Notes under the pieces: generated by a model
What the model saw: the letters and a program-made list of their open reading frames with translations, nothing else
The model's database searches: none
Told to the model about the DNA's origin: nothing
Origin: Sergeia podlipaevii
Lineage: Eukaryota; Euglenozoa; Kinetoplastea; Trypanosomatida; Trypanosomatidae
Assembly (NCBI GenBank): GCA_030849805.1
Contig: JASANZ010002246.1
Location: forward strand, 1-64,000
Direction: 5' to 3'
Length of the DNA stretch: 64,000 nt
Position numbers and translations under genes: made by a program
Shown here: piece after piece, positions 10,701 to 20,200 of the stretch
How positions within the stretch are numbered: position 1 is the stretch's first letter
How the letters are laid out: each line of letters begins with the position of its first letter

Positions 10701-12351
10701 CACCTTGCGTGCTAGGAGCGCCGTGAGGGGGTTGAGCAGAAGAAGGCTGAAAGGGCCGACAGTTATGACTGACGCTGTACGCCAGCAGTTTCCGGACCTC
10801 CGCTGGGTCCTCGTCTTCCAATATATGAGAGAGCGCGTGGCGCTGCCTTCCATACGCTGCTGCCGCCGCTGATGAGATGCTATGTATTTGTGCTGCCACA
10901 TCGCCGTCTAGCTCCTGCAATATAGGAGCAAGCACTGCATCGCAATCCTCCTCTCCTCCATGCTTTCCTTCTTGTTGTGCTTTCAGTCTATCCCAAGAGG
11001 TGTGACGAGCGGAGTTGCTGCCGTGAGGATCTTCCTCGAGGCTGTTGCGCAGCAGATCCATGGCGTAGATCTCAGGGTCGAAGTCATCAACCTCCTCATC
11101 ATCCGCTTCACTTCTACGAAGGCGAGCGGCAGTAGCCTTTCCATACCCTCTGCCACTGTCAAGCAGAGAGGCGGAGGAGGTCAATTCATTTGCTTCGCTG
11201 CTGCTACTCATCGTCGTCACATTGATTTCACCAAAGTTACCCCCATCTGTGTTGCCATCATCATCAGCAGCAGCAGTGCCTACATTCTTTACTCGGCTTT
11301 TCTCTGTCTGGTGCTTCAGCTGTGCACGATATTGGCACTCCTTCGCCTTGCCGAGTCTTCGTCGGACTGCCCGCAGGTCTTGCAGGATAGCGGCACTCTC
11401 CTCCACCTCTGGGTCTGGCACGTAGGGTGCACTGACTGCGAGCAGGCCAGGGCCCCTGGAGAGCCCACTTGAGCCAGGAACCCCAATGATTCCCTCTAGC
11501 TGCTGTTGGTATTGCTCTTCATCGAGAAGCAGCACGTCATCGTAACCTGCGCGCGCACGTGCCACCTCTTGATCCGAGTACGGAGACGCCTTGCTGCCTG
11601 CAGAGACTGGCACTGCAGCCCCGTCGTTGCCACTGCGAGGGTCAACTCGCCAGATTGCTTCTGCTTTATCATCGCGATAGCGTGTGGCGGCACCAGCTCC
11701 ACTACGGACGAGATCATCACGTGCAAGCCGCAGTGACTCCTGCACTGCTTGCTCAATCGTTGAAAATATTTCAACTTGATTCGCCGCCAGCACATCTGCG
11801 CCACCGCCCTCCCTACCCAAAGCACCAAGTGAGGCACAGTGGGCCGCCGCATCTTCATCTATATCTCCAGAAAATATACCTCTTGCAGTGCCAACAGTGG
11901 CGGCCTCACTCACGTTAGGGTGCTCAAGCCCGACGCCATGCGCGCTGCCACCGCGACAACGACGGCGGTGTGTGTCAGAGATGGAAGGGTAGTCTACTTC
12001 CAAGCGGGCCATGATATCTTCCACGTCAACATCGACATGAGCGTCCTCCATCATTTTATTTAAAGTGACACCGTCCTGCGCGTCAGCCGTAGGTTTCTTC
12101 TCTGTAGATGCTTGCATTTGAGGGTCCTTGATAGAGGCCTGCTTCTTCGCTCTTGCTGAACCTTGACTTTTTGCGATAGTGTTCTTCGTGATGGTCGAGG
12201 CGGATGCAGAGGACAGTCCAGCAGTCCTGCTAGAGGGCTTCACATTATCATCGCCACTCCTCTTCCTTCTCGTTGTCACTGGCGCTGATGACATGACCAA
12301 TGTCCTTGTGACCTTCCGCTCTAACGGTACGCGGGCTGGAGCAGACTGCAT
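4795..12351 (-). CDS. Giant coiled-coil and disordered protein (unknown function)
   Basis: 2518 residues from the ATG at 12351. The open frame extends 34 codons further upstream, but without an ATG, and a strong splice acceptor at 12386-12387 would remove that part. Most of the chain is Ser/Gly/Ala/Gln-rich and disordered. Helical or coiled-coil blocks are visible near residues 597-637, 729-842, 1350-1402, 1449-1477, 1535-1662 and 1954-2030. A more ordered patch at about 2095-2133 begins VTRFIFEWLKEH. The C-terminal 60 residues (LREFVGEP...) look conserved rather than low-complexity. The order of helical blocks with a Pro-rich segment (VPVPPP, about 1893) loosely recalls centriolar or basal-body scaffolds such as TALPID3, but I cannot confirm homology. 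The last 91 or so residues are duplicated across the N at 4772. Function unknown. Confidence 0.85.
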   Translation of the reverse strand: MQSAPARVPLERKVTRTLVMSSAPVTTRRKRSGDDNVKPSSRTAGLSSASASTITKNTIAKSQGSARAKKQASIKDPQMQASTEKKPTADAQDGVTLNKMMEDAHVDVDVEDIMARLEVDYPSISDTHRRRCRGGSAHGVGLEHPNVSEAATVGTARGIFSGDIDEDAAAHCASLGALGREGGGADVLAANQVEIFSTIEQAVQESLRLARDDLVRSGAGAATRYRDDKAEAIWRVDPRSGNDGAAVPVSAGSKASPYSDQEVARARAGYDDVLLLDEEQYQQQLEGIIGVPGSSGLSRGPGLLAVSAPYVPDPEVEESAAILQDLRAVRRRLGKAKECQYRAQLKHQTEKSRVKNVGTAAADDDGNTDGGNFGEINVTTMSSSSEANELTSSASLLDSGRGYGKATAARLRRSEADDEEVDDFDPEIYAMDLLRNSLEEDPHGSNSARHTSWDRLKAQQEGKHGGEEDCDAVLAPILQELDGDVAAQIHSISSAAAAAYGRQRHALSHILEDEDPAEVRKLLAYSVSHNCRPFQPSSAQPPHGAPSTQGALPSHMMQQRSGMIAPCGRPQPHSSASPASGGSGNRDECAVSTSMQLDISQELRTELARQRRLLEHLTSVQQEHLRRLAQEQQAASRQRLSAPRGDPTIVFAGKPSSPPSATGAAAAAATLFTEAKTQYPPQHSALLSEEPYVIGKQLQRAAAHVGALLPPLVTITTAPSSSAAQGIAEREAQLYEKELYRVQDEYGGQLDTERQLRRAERRAFKEILEKQQATLLKEHKEALALVQREARLQAKENASLLYQLTAAHEAVHNTSSAKVQQEQEKRTRQMLQGAVESFKSYVGDKSQGGIAAAASSSSLKAPDLSKGRYAEGQDSKMLVKKKNRLLAIRRAAAPLPPPPQQQQLASPPVEGTTTNSTVEGRDKRTSLRKTSEQQLPSDETRGQVKKDTAVVVGKDGVGDTDADDGSTTHAEVPSASMIGAKPRITKAFKGPVHVSLPPEPEVAPPELTRRVTSEEAERTQEETEEEQKVREVSYGNVSASSSGGRNEEVFPFNLSIAAEVGERQQTKGAHREVPTRGESKPSHSCPPPVIQREKFDFVSMYAPQRRRAQTTGARAMKKETQKEKNVDGTRQKPVTFSSSTTQLTQRQRLYIQQQRGGAGERRLRVIKGAVSDVAQTADGAQGTEDRGDRFLKQFDSQQVCKLSEYQHQAPRQQRWYHEWSESEGEQEASAAAEYSQQRQQQRYANSTSAGKPVVERPLLLVTMPAKDEDAARQRIAEAYYHHRREVRTPHRNASAHLTTATQDGRRQQQAPTEEEGVALSPGEMPECDFFFFSSDAGDAESSGGGSAGGSARIGGAYAQLWSAYTEAHADVLRLQRVLAQEEEQHAQLAAREARARLEEPFFVVSASAGLRGRSEAVAAMSDKEAYEQRTEEGSVGLTGNAGNDGVVVSPAMAAEAAALRAARQRLAKIRDLMFHYDGDSRGASRYWSSSSARMGDDAQRPILPQMPLSTPLVTGGALSLPPQRAQAAAAAAAEGCSKLLPVSRGHRARLTQELADKITSETIHSILGEASEAALMGGVCSTLERELLSLMLQQLVEDPAATSVFSISGDTSASTAADAAAAVEDERTSKRKELQRQEDEEARLLQYLESELLKQLTDARDWTAGKGEGSATAASPAGKEGALGSKKESMLDALARVLLSLTPSQQQQREEERQEKSVVRISRRNAEPSWLSDATNAAAIEQREVEKKEGEVDSNSKQTMPTTTAVVLASKAPQQTEAAEEGGNSTAAATAGTHVQLSTASSTGGELRVVVDVAPLLQSLQTSLLERMAGAPQPPHAVSRISCLPLMEEEQRVGMKKKGSKTKDEGFCSGGSAAVTEGEEEDLRDVIVEEVIKVPVPPPQTIASGGGAVPLNGTTVPLLPPPPSPVSVGTGLLVMTPQSASTLDGHIGQQQQQQSIESIAAFQAKVFQARMAVESALQQELMQRTLLSSQEEHERSTLRVMSQWSDQSARREAALRESATALRAQSAAPILLNHASTAAVSAQGQEMEGDGASQTAAQRLSQKAPSPVRQNVSDAATAVAQSHPAAAAATSHIRDPVTRFIFEWLKEHGDKEKLDSQRDRIVGGLHAAAAQAQAAAASARGGEAGDGRFLPPSSRGLGSSSGSGDSPLGSSSWLSSTNPSSFGPAGAHRFLRGREGFLAVDLRTGKARGQSRRRAGPQRGNEGRRDNSAWMYSSESSEPMETETETATTRASSGSDVFAGHARHQHHRPVLSSQPRLTAFLGSSPEEDRAGLGAGGSATTRYTTAGSAKEDEVPMYDNYPAPPRSSHPPLPPPPLEQTLFSPPSPAVNNEGELTRGEALVATRGMHTMNPISRAPFTSGTTSQAAQRMSATAGALPHRIEEAPAHVHSSVTTATSSEGCHATLARAYGPLASGQEMDEGNDKVAVAPSARGTDTISLRELTEAVLRLQAEQHAQQSASVQQRGFEGPYLREFVGEPVTVEMLDRARQQRKPLAPPERD

Positions 12352-12370
12352 TGTGTGTGTGTGTGTGTGG
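12350..12370 (-). repeat. CA/TG microsatellite abutting a start codon
   Basis: On the coding strand this is a run of CA dinucleotides ending directly at the ATG at 12351, so it forms the last part of the 5' leader of the giant coiled-coil gene. Read in frame it would encode His-Thr repeats, which is why the open frame appears to extend upstream of the real start. Confidence 0.8.
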
Positions 12371-13834
12371 AGAAGGCGAGAGAAACTGTCGGACGGAAAG
12401 GAAGAAAAAAAAATAGAATGCTTGCGGCGTGATAAATCAACAACAGCAACCAAAAGCGGATACTCCTCTTTTTTTTTTTCTCTCTTTCGCTCTAGATCTA
12501 AATATTAAAAGACAAAACAAAGAAAAAAATACAGAAGGTATGATTGACTCAGTTCTTCTTCCTTTTCTTTTCTTCTTTTACTTGAAAGTTAGTTGCGCTG
12601 GCAGAGCGCTATATCAACGCTTTTCTTCTAAATGTAATAAAAACAATATATATATATATATAAATCCAATAAACTATCGAAACAATAAATGTGGAGAGTC
12701 CTGTGCGTATCTATACGTATGCAGATACAAGCGTGCTATCTTTATGTTCTTCGTGTGCTGCCTCCACACCAGTATATAACATACATACACACACGAGCGT
12801 GCGCTGCAAGCCTCAACGAGAGCAAACAAATATCGAAAAAAGATAAGAAAAAAAGAAAAAAAAAGAGAAAAAGGAAATGCATATATTAGGATGCTATTCT
12901 CTAGTAAAATAGCAATACTGTAGCAGCAACAAAATGTATTATTTTTCATTGATGCCAAAAAAAAATGTATATACTGCGGAGCCTTGTGTAGCTATAGAAG
13001 TTCTCCACTAGACATACATACACGCACACACGAAAGGAGAAAAAAAAAGTGAAGGATGACTTCATATAGATTTATTGCTCACTATTGTTTATAATTATAA
13101 TAATAAAAAAAAAAGTGCATCCAAGACTTTTCCCCATATGTCCATACAATGGATGCATCTGTATATTTGCCTGAGTGCCGGTATATATGCGCATCCCCAA
13201 CCGCAGTGAAGGGGTACATATGCACACGCACACGCATATACACACGCGCTCTCTCTCTCTATATTTGTATAAACAGAAAGTCAAACGATACAAATAGTCA
13301 CGAAAAATAGAACGCTTTTAGCGAGAGAAGAATAAAATACCAATTTTTTTTTTTTTAAAGAGGGAGCAGGGAGCAGAGGGGAATAGCGTATTTCTGAGAA
13401 AATGCGAAGAAGAATAAAATAATGGCAATGAAGTGTCCCATCGCGTCGATAAGGGTTATTGAAAGAGAGAGAGAGAGAGACGAAAAGAGAAAGAGAAATC
13501 ACACATATATATATATATTAAAAAAAAAAAAGAAATCTCACATGCAGGGATATAGACCCTTCCTTCAATCCTTAGAAAAAAATATATACAGATAAAAAAC
13601 AAAATAGCGGACAAGCAAACAAGGAATATTTCGCAAAAATAAACACCTTGCCACGTTCTCAGCATTCACTTTTTATCCGCCCCAGCCACCCCACTTAGCA
13701 ATAAACAAAAAGAAAAATTAAAATTAAAATAGTTCAAGAACAGTAGAAAAAAGCAAGTGAACAGATAGTCTTCAGCCCAAGAAATTGTAAGGCATCCTCC
13801 TCGCTCTACCTTTCAACCTCTTTTTCTTTCGTTC
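12352..13834. other. Long AT-rich intergenic spacer
   Basis: About 1.5 kb between the phosphotransferase gene and the giant coiled-coil gene. It should hold the 3' UTR of the former and the short leader of the latter. It contains TA runs (about 12646-12661 and 13505-13519), CA and CT microsatellites, several A runs and a GA tract at 13462-13480. The short ORFs here are low-complexity Phe/Leu/Ser or Lys-rich translations of these repeats and are not genes. Confidence 0.7.
12386..12413 (-). promoter_or_regulatory. Predicted spliced-leader acceptor for the giant coiled-coil gene
   Basis: The coding strand has a T/C-rich tract (plus positions about 12388-12413, nearly all A/G on the given strand) ending in CAG at 12386-12388. 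No other AG precedes it after the tract. It would give a 5' UTR of about 34 nt and exclude the non-ATG upstream extension. This is a prediction from sequence pattern only. Confidence 0.65.
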
Positions 13835-15670
13835 TCAGGCATTCTTCATCGCACCACTCGCGCCCTCACTTACCTTCGCCCCATTACCGACGCTGCTCGC
13901 TTCCTTGACTTTGCAACAGAGGTCCTTATGCTGCTGTTTCTCTTCGTTCTCTTTCTTCAACTTCCCTAGCAGCGCCACTCGATGCTCCCTTGGAACAGTA
14001 AATAAAGGCACATCAAGCGCTGTGGAGACTTGGCGCACGACGGTCCACACCAGGTGTGCAAACGTAATAACAGAAATAGCAAAGAACTCATACAAGACGA
14101 GCTCTTCGTCTACCCCGAATTCCTCTGTGAGGCTGCGCTCGAGCTCTGCCCCTGCTGTACTCTTCACCATCCGCTTGTGAAGCTCACGCATGCGCAGCGC
14201 GTAGCCCATCGAAATATGAACGCCAAAAAGAAGGAACGGAAGAAAAGTACGCCGAAACGGTCTAAACTCCACTCCACACAAGTGTGAGAGCATGACGTGA
14301 ATAGTGACCTTCGTGAAGAGCAAGCCGACTGTCCAGCAGAATATGCGAGGGTGGCGGCGGAAAATGTCATCGTGTGACGTGATGTACCACGCCTGGGACA
14401 TGACGGTGATGACCACGAGCGGGGTCAGCTGCGTCAGAGCATGCAGGAAAGGAAACTTTCTGTATAGCCAGCCAGTGCCGAAGTTATCGTCCTTCCCCTC
14501 CACACCGGGCTTTCTACGCTTGCGGATAGCACGGAAGACCTCAAACATGTGGCTCAGACACGTCGCAACGGCCAACAAGCACATGAGCACAACGGCGAGT
14601 GTGTTGTAACGCACACGGATGACCTCCTCGCTGTTGCCGTAGAGAGCGAGGACGCTGCGCTGTATGAAGCTATGCCCCTCCCATTGCTTGCCAATTACCT
14701 GAGACGCCTTGTAGGCTGGGTTTTTACTCATATTCTGAATATAGAGTGCCTCTGCCGCCGTACTGTTCACGTGCACGGGCAGCGTCGGATGCGCAATGTA
14801 CGAGTCAGAGCAGTTAAGGTTAAGAAAGAAAGGTATGCTTGCGTAGCCCTCGCCATCTTGACCGCCCAGGGTCAAGAAGGGGCAAATTTTCCTCAGCACC
14901 ATCGACTCCGCCTGAGCCGCTGCTTCCGGCGCGGACTGACGCAGCACCGCTGGCAGCCACGACGATGGCACCTCAACCGCGTTATCGTACCACCACTGCG
15001 GTCCTCCAATCCACGCCGTCCACAGATAAACAAAAATGACTAAAATAATGCCTTCGTTGGGGCCGTTGATGACAGGCAGAATGAGCTCGCCGCGGTAGTA
15101 CTCTTCCCATGTGTTCATGAAAAATACAATCAGCGAGCTCAGCACCATGAGCCATGTCTTCCAGCACGGTCCAGCCGACACGGTGGCGGCGATGGAGAGA
15201 CTGGCGATGATGCAGTTGACCGCGTCACAGCCGTGATCCATCAAGAGACCCAGCGGTGAGGACATGCCAGTGCGTCGGGCCTGAAATCCATCTAAGTTAT
15301 CTAGCAGCTGATAGGAAAAGAGAGCCAGAGCGGCAAGTACAAAGACGTAGCCTGGCGGTGGAGGGAGGTACTCCTTGGCGAAAGGCAGTCCCACCGCTTC
15401 CTTGCGGCTAATGTAGCCAGTTCCCTTCACGGTGAGCTTCGGCACGTGATAAGCAATGAGCGTGTGCGTGAGGGAAACAAAGAGGAGCGCCGATACTGTG
15501 ATGACGTTCGGTGCGAGCCACACAGGAAGTTGGCGCACGACGCGCTGACAGAGTGGCCGCCAGAAGTGTTTATAAACGTAGCTGCGGTCTTCTCCAGCGT
15601 ATACGTATGCAAGCAGCCTCTCCCGTGCGTCGGGAGGGAGGTAGCTGGTGGATACGATGCCATCGGTCAT
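13835..15670 (-). CDS. CDP-alcohol phosphotransferase, choline/ethanolamine type
   Basis: 611 residues. The enzyme class transfers phosphocholine or phosphoethanolamine from a CDP-alcohol to diacylglycerol or alkyl-acylglycerol, the last step of the Kennedy pathway, in ER or Golgi membranes. The full signature DG(x)2AR(x)8G(x)3D(x)3D is present at D127, G128, A131, R132, G141, D145 and D149, so it should be active. About ten hydrophobic segments are visible (near 55-75, 103-122, 150-165, 170-188, 205-222, 355-373, 405-425, 438-458, 468-485 and 530-550). The N-terminal YKHFWRPL...LAPNVIT region is typical of the family. It is longer than the usual 380-420 residues because of an insert at about 222-355 and a charged Lys/Glu-rich C-terminus. 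The insert has three N-glycosylation sequons (NCS, NST, NMS), which suggests it faces the lumen. Choline versus ethanolamine preference cannot be read from the sequence. Confidence 0.93.
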   Translation of the reverse strand: MTDGIVSTSYLPPDARERLLAYVYAGEDRSYVYKHFWRPLCQRVVRQLPVWLAPNVITVSALLFVSLTHTLIAYHVPKLTVKGTGYISRKEAVGLPFAKEYLPPPPGYVFVLAALALFSYQLLDNLDGFQARRTGMSSPLGLLMDHGCDAVNCIIASLSIAATVSAGPCWKTWLMVLSSLIVFFMNTWEEYYRGELILPVINGPNEGIILVIFVYLWTAWIGGPQWWYDNAVEVPSSWLPAVLRQSAPEAAAQAESMVLRKICPFLTLGGQDGEGYASIPFFLNLNCSDSYIAHPTLPVHVNSTAAEALYIQNMSKNPAYKASQVIGKQWEGHSFIQRSVLALYGNSEEVIRVRYNTLAVVLMCLLAVATCLSHMFEVFRAIRKRRKPGVEGKDDNFGTGWLYRKFPFLHALTQLTPLVVITVMSQAWYITSHDDIFRRHPRIFCWTVGLLFTKVTIHVMLSHLCGVEFRPFRRTFLPFLLFGVHISMGYALRMRELHKRMVKSTAGAELERSLTEEFGVDEELVLYEFFAISVITFAHLVWTVVRQVSTALDVPLFTVPREHRVALLGKLKKENEEKQQHKDLCCKVKEASSVGNGAKVSEGASGAMKNA

Positions 15671-16929
15671 TTTTTCTCTTTTAAAGTTAGCGCTGCTTCT
15701 TCCTTCTTTCCCTCTCTCTCTCTCCGTTCGTCGCTTTTTGTTTCAATTTTTCCTTTTATATGCAATATGATATCCACAAGCAGCAAAAAGTACTCGATAA
15801 AGTAGTTAGAAGTTAAACACTCCCGACAGCAGCGCGAGTTGCAAATTCAAAAAAAAAAAAAGATCGGCAATAAATCAATCAACTATGATATGTAAATCCA
15901 AAGAGAAAGAGCGAAAGCGCTTCAGCAATGGCGTGAGGGTAGAGTCACTGTTTGTATATGTGCTCTAGCTCCTCCTTCTTTTCTTTTCTCTCTCTATGTA
16001 TCTGTGTCAACAACAGCACAAACAATAAAAAAAGGTAAAAAAAAAAGAAAAAAAATTGAAGAATCAAGTAATTAATATAAAATGCGCTGTACACACGCTA
16101 CCAAAGGCTTAGCTGTACACAAAAGCTAGCGTCTGTCCGTCCTTAATAAAGATTAAAAAAAAAAACGAATCAAGCTAATATATATAGAAGGTAGAGAAGT
16201 AGCACTGATGGGCTGCAGTCAAAAGATAAATACATAAATAGATAAAGACAAAAAAAAAAGGAAAAGGAAAGAAGAAAAATGGTATAAAGGCAAAAAAAAA
16301 GCGCCTAAATAAAAATCTGATGCAACGATGTGCCAACATAGCCTCAATTCTCCTGCCAGTGGCAGTTGGCAACATCCCGCTTTGAGGAGAATAATAGCAA
16401 TTAAAAAGCAAAGTTGTTTGCTCATCCGAAACACAAGGCAGAAGGAAAAAGAAGAAATTCACCCTCTTTCCTTTCTCATCTTTTTTTTTTCTTTCTTCAT
16501 ATCTATCCATTGTTTTCATTTTACGCATATACACAGAAATCATATAGAGAAGGGGGAAGAAAAAAAAAAAGAAGAAGACACCAGAGACGCTCATAAGCAC
16601 AAGCGACACGCAGAAACATTTAAACACAAGATACCCACTATCAGTACAGGTGAAATAATAGTCGCAAAAGGATATAAAAAAGAAAAATAATAAACAGGCA
16701 ATACAAGAGGAGAAACAAATACAAACACTATACCAACACACACACGGACATACACGACTTCATCTCTCTCCATATATATAGATAGATAGAAGGTCAATAT
16801 AGTGTTGATATAGAAATAGTAGTGAAGTACAGCTAATCATATAGAACAACAAGACATACAAAAAGTAGATAAATAAAGGGTAATCACATTATGCGGTTTA
16901 TAAAATACAGGCACAAGAGAGAGGAGGGA

Positions 16930-16967
16930 GGGGGGGGGGGGAAATAATAATAATAATAATAATAATC
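16930..16967. repeat. G12 homopolymer followed by AAT triplet repeat
   Basis: Twelve G residues at 16930-16941 are followed by A and about eight AAT units. It lies about 330-360 bp past the stop codon of the kinesin-like gene, so in that transcript it would appear as ATT repeats followed by C12 within or near the 3' UTR. Confidence 0.85.
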
Positions 16968-17085
16968 GCAATACTTTCTCTACGATTCTCTTGGAGTTTC
17001 AAATGCGTTTTGCTTCATTTCTTTTCAAACCATTGTGTTGTCCCCGATCTGACATAAAGAGCGTATCTTAATTACACATACAAAT

Positions 17086-17109
17086 ACACACACACACACA
17101 CACACACAC
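17086..17109. repeat. CA dinucleotide microsatellite
   Basis: Twelve AC units in the region just past the stop codon of the kinesin-like gene (17294), read as GT repeats in the transcript. Typical of trypanosomatid UTRs. Confidence 0.85.
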
Positions 17110-17293
17110 TTGCCCTCTCTTCCTCTCCCCCTCTCATCATCTCCTTGCCCACCAACACTTCTTCGCTTGCTTTTCTTTTTGCTCCTTCGTCTCCTCTCCC
17201 ACCACTTTTTTTCCTCATTGTTCTGGCTTTCGTCATATCTATTCCTCCCCCCTCTCTCTCTCACACACACACACGGGCAGACACAATCTACAT

Positions 17294-20200
17294 TCATACC
17301 CACTCGGGTCGTGATGAGTACATTGGCCGTGGTCTTTGCCATATGCCAGCACTACGAGTACGTATGCCACCAGATGCCCTTTGCGCTTGTGGCTCTCGCT
17401 GCAGCGGTGGGTACTGAGGAGTCTGATGCCGTTTCTGCGCTGATGTTTGACCCGCTATCTGCATTCGACGTCTTTCCGCATCGATAATGTCCAGCCTCTT
17501 TTCCATCGCGCGCATCTGCTCTACATGACGCTCGTAGTGAGACCCTCGGCGAGTGCGCAGAACGCTCGACACCTTGCAACGTGAGCAGGCTCGCTGCTGC
17601 AGTTGTCCACGAAAGGGTTGATGCTGCCTGATGGCGCCTTCGCCCTCCTCCTCCTCCTCCTCCAACGCCACATCTTCTTTTTCGTTTCTAGCAGCCGGCG
17701 TACCCCTTCCTCTAGCACCAGTAGTAGCACGAGGACTGTTTATGGGGGAGGCAAGTGTTCTGTCCCTCTTGCCAGCGCCACTGCTGCTGAGGTGACTGTG
17801 ATCTTTCTTTAATGACCGAAACGCACTCGAGGGCCTTCCACCACCATCACCACCACCACCACCACCACCATCACCACTAGCAGCAGCAGCAGCAGAAGAC
17901 GTCGCCCCAAATGCTATTTTGAGCGAATGAGGACGTAGAGGCTCATTCACGTGCACTAGGGGCCTGCGCGGAGACGGCGAACGAACATTTTTTCGAGTCT
18001 CTACAGAAGGTTCCACGGGCTTCGCCGCAGCGGTGTGAGAGGCTGGCACTGCGGTGTCCTCACGCTGCGGCACAAGCGGCGGGGGTGTAGTCAGTTGACT
18101 AGTGCGGCGAGGACTTGCGATCGCGCTATTCATACGATTGCTGTTGTCCTTGTCCTTCATGCCCCCTGGACTGACACCACCACCGCTACCTCTTCTGCTT
18201 TCTTGAGCATGACATGCTGCGAGCAAGGCTGTGGCCGAGGCTGAACGTTGTTGCTGTTGTTGTATGGCACGTGCACTGGTGCTACCGCCAGTATCACTAC
18301 CACTGGCATAGGCGGGGCGATAGACTGGACGGGGCCCGAGCGAAGCAGCGCGCGTGACCTGAAGTGGCTTCTTCTGCTCTCCCTGCTGTTGTTTTGGCCC
18401 CTCTGCCCTAGTCGAACAAGGAGTTGATGTCCTGAAAATGTTTTTCACATAACGAGGAGTTGTTGCAGCCTCTGTTGTTGTTGCTGTTGTTGCTGCAGCG
18501 GCAGTGATAGTGGTGGGGGTGTTGTTCTCTCTAGCTGAAAATCGAGTGGCACTTGGCGGTAGAGTGCGCAGTGTGGAGGCAATCACTGGCGGCCCTCGAG
18601 CCTTGGTGGGGCTGTTGCCGCTGTACAAATTTGTAGCCCTGTAATTAGACCCATCATGGCTGCTACTGCTGACGCTGCTGTCTCCTGCGTGCTTCGGGGT
18701 AGTCCTGCCCTCTTTCTGGGGGTTTTCAAGAGTTTGCTGTATATCCTTCTCTCCACCTCGCCTAGCCATCGTCCTTGGCGTCGTCGCTGCAGCAGACGCG
18801 GGCCAAGTGGAGGCCTTCCCATGCGCTGGGCGCACGGTGCTCGGCACTAGTTGAACGGGCAGTGGTGGTACTGGTGGCGGTGTCGTCAGATACGTGATCA
18901 GCCGACGAAGCACTCCGCTTTCCTCCAGCGTGATGTTCCCCTCTCGCTGAGCGTTCATTGGTAAGGAGTTGGAAGAGGGCGACAAAACGTTTGTGCGAGT
19001 AGGCAGGGCATGACAGAGACTTTCCATGACAACAGTGATGCTGGCGCAATTCTTGGTGTCACTCTGCGCTCCACCCACCACGTGTCGCACAAGCGCACTA
19101 CAGTTGTGGCGCACGATCGTGCCAGATGCCAGTAGCTTCCACAGTTCTTCCACGAAACTGGTAACCTCCGCGTTGCGCTTGAAGGTATTGTAGTCGCCGT
19201 TTCTGCTGCTACTGCTGCTGTTGTCCATAATTTTACCATCCCCACGTCCAGCGCTCTGCGGTGGCTGCTGGAGACACTCCGAGTGCATGTCTAACAGCCG
19301 CAGTGACGTCACGGGGATGTAGCGACCTTCCCTTGTCTTTCGGTTCCCCACATAGCGGTCCACTGTGATGCACAAGTGATAGCCGGAGATCGCAGTGGAA
19401 GCAGCAGAGGCGGAGGAGGACAGCTTATGTAGTTGGCAGAACGCCACACGCAGCCACGAAAGGCACGCAGCCTCGGTCTCTACACGGACAGAAACGAGCC
19501 CACCACCGGCGTCTCTGACTTCCATCTTTCCGCCCCACGCGGTGACGGCGGTGGTAGTCAGGAGACAGTGAAGCGGCGCTGTTGCTGCGCTCTCGCCCGC
19601 CTTGACGTACGCAACTGCGAGGAAGAGCTGCTCTTCATCCTCTCCTTGATCGAGCAAAGCGGCTGGAGGCACGTGAAGGTGCATTCCTTGCCCCAGTGCA
19701 GCCCCATTGCCATCATCGTAGGGGTCATCATCGGGAGATATCCCAGCCCGTGCCTGTACGGAGGCCAATTTCTGGCGCTTGCGCGCCGTGTGTTTCTTGA
19801 AGATTAAGTGGATCAGCCAAAGCAGCATTCCACGTGTATGCTCACTGCACGTGCGCTCCTCCAACACCCCATCATCCGCAAGAGACGAGGACCCGGCAAT
19901 AAAGAGGCTGTCTAGCGCTCCCAACGCGGTCGCCCCAGCGTGACCCCCAAGGGTGCTGTCCGCGGGAGATTTCTCAAGACTGCCGCCATTGCCACTGAAG
20001 GCGGCGTCCTCCTCAACAGATCCCCACACAAGCGTAGGCTGGAGGTCTATAGAAGCGGACTTGACTTCTTTTTCTACGATCACTGCTTGATATGGGGCCG
20101 CACTGCGTGTCACGTCTCCGCATCTATCTTGTTCTGATTTCCTCCTCTGTGCTCCTTCTGCCGCTACTCGCTGCGACAGACTTGCGACACACTCATCTAA

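Larger units (their letters stand above)
15671..17293. other. Long AT-rich intergenic spacer with G12 and AAT repeats
   Basis: About 1.6 kb between the kinesin-like gene and the phosphotransferase gene, the longest gap in the window. It holds a CT tract just above the phosphotransferase start, many A runs, a G12 run followed by AAT repeats (16930-16967) and a CA run (17086-17109). The longest ORF (16175-16741, minus) is Phe-rich low-complexity translation of pyrimidine tracts and I do not treat it as a gene. I see no tRNA or snoRNA-like structure, although snoRNAs would be hard to see by eye. Confidence 0.65.

Noticed and set aside
12352..12453. N-terminal extension of the giant coiled-coil protein
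   Set aside because: The upstream codon is TTG, the added residues translate a CA repeat, and a good splice acceptor lies between it and the ATG.
16175..16741. Minus-strand ORF of 188 residues in the largest spacer
   Set aside because: The translation is dominated by Phe and Tyr from pyrimidine tracts and has no coding-type codon use; the overlapping frames look the same.
12352..17293. tRNA, snoRNA or strand-switch region in the large spacers
   Set aside because: No cloverleaf-type pairing or tRNA box A/B pattern was noticed, and genes on both sides keep the same strand.
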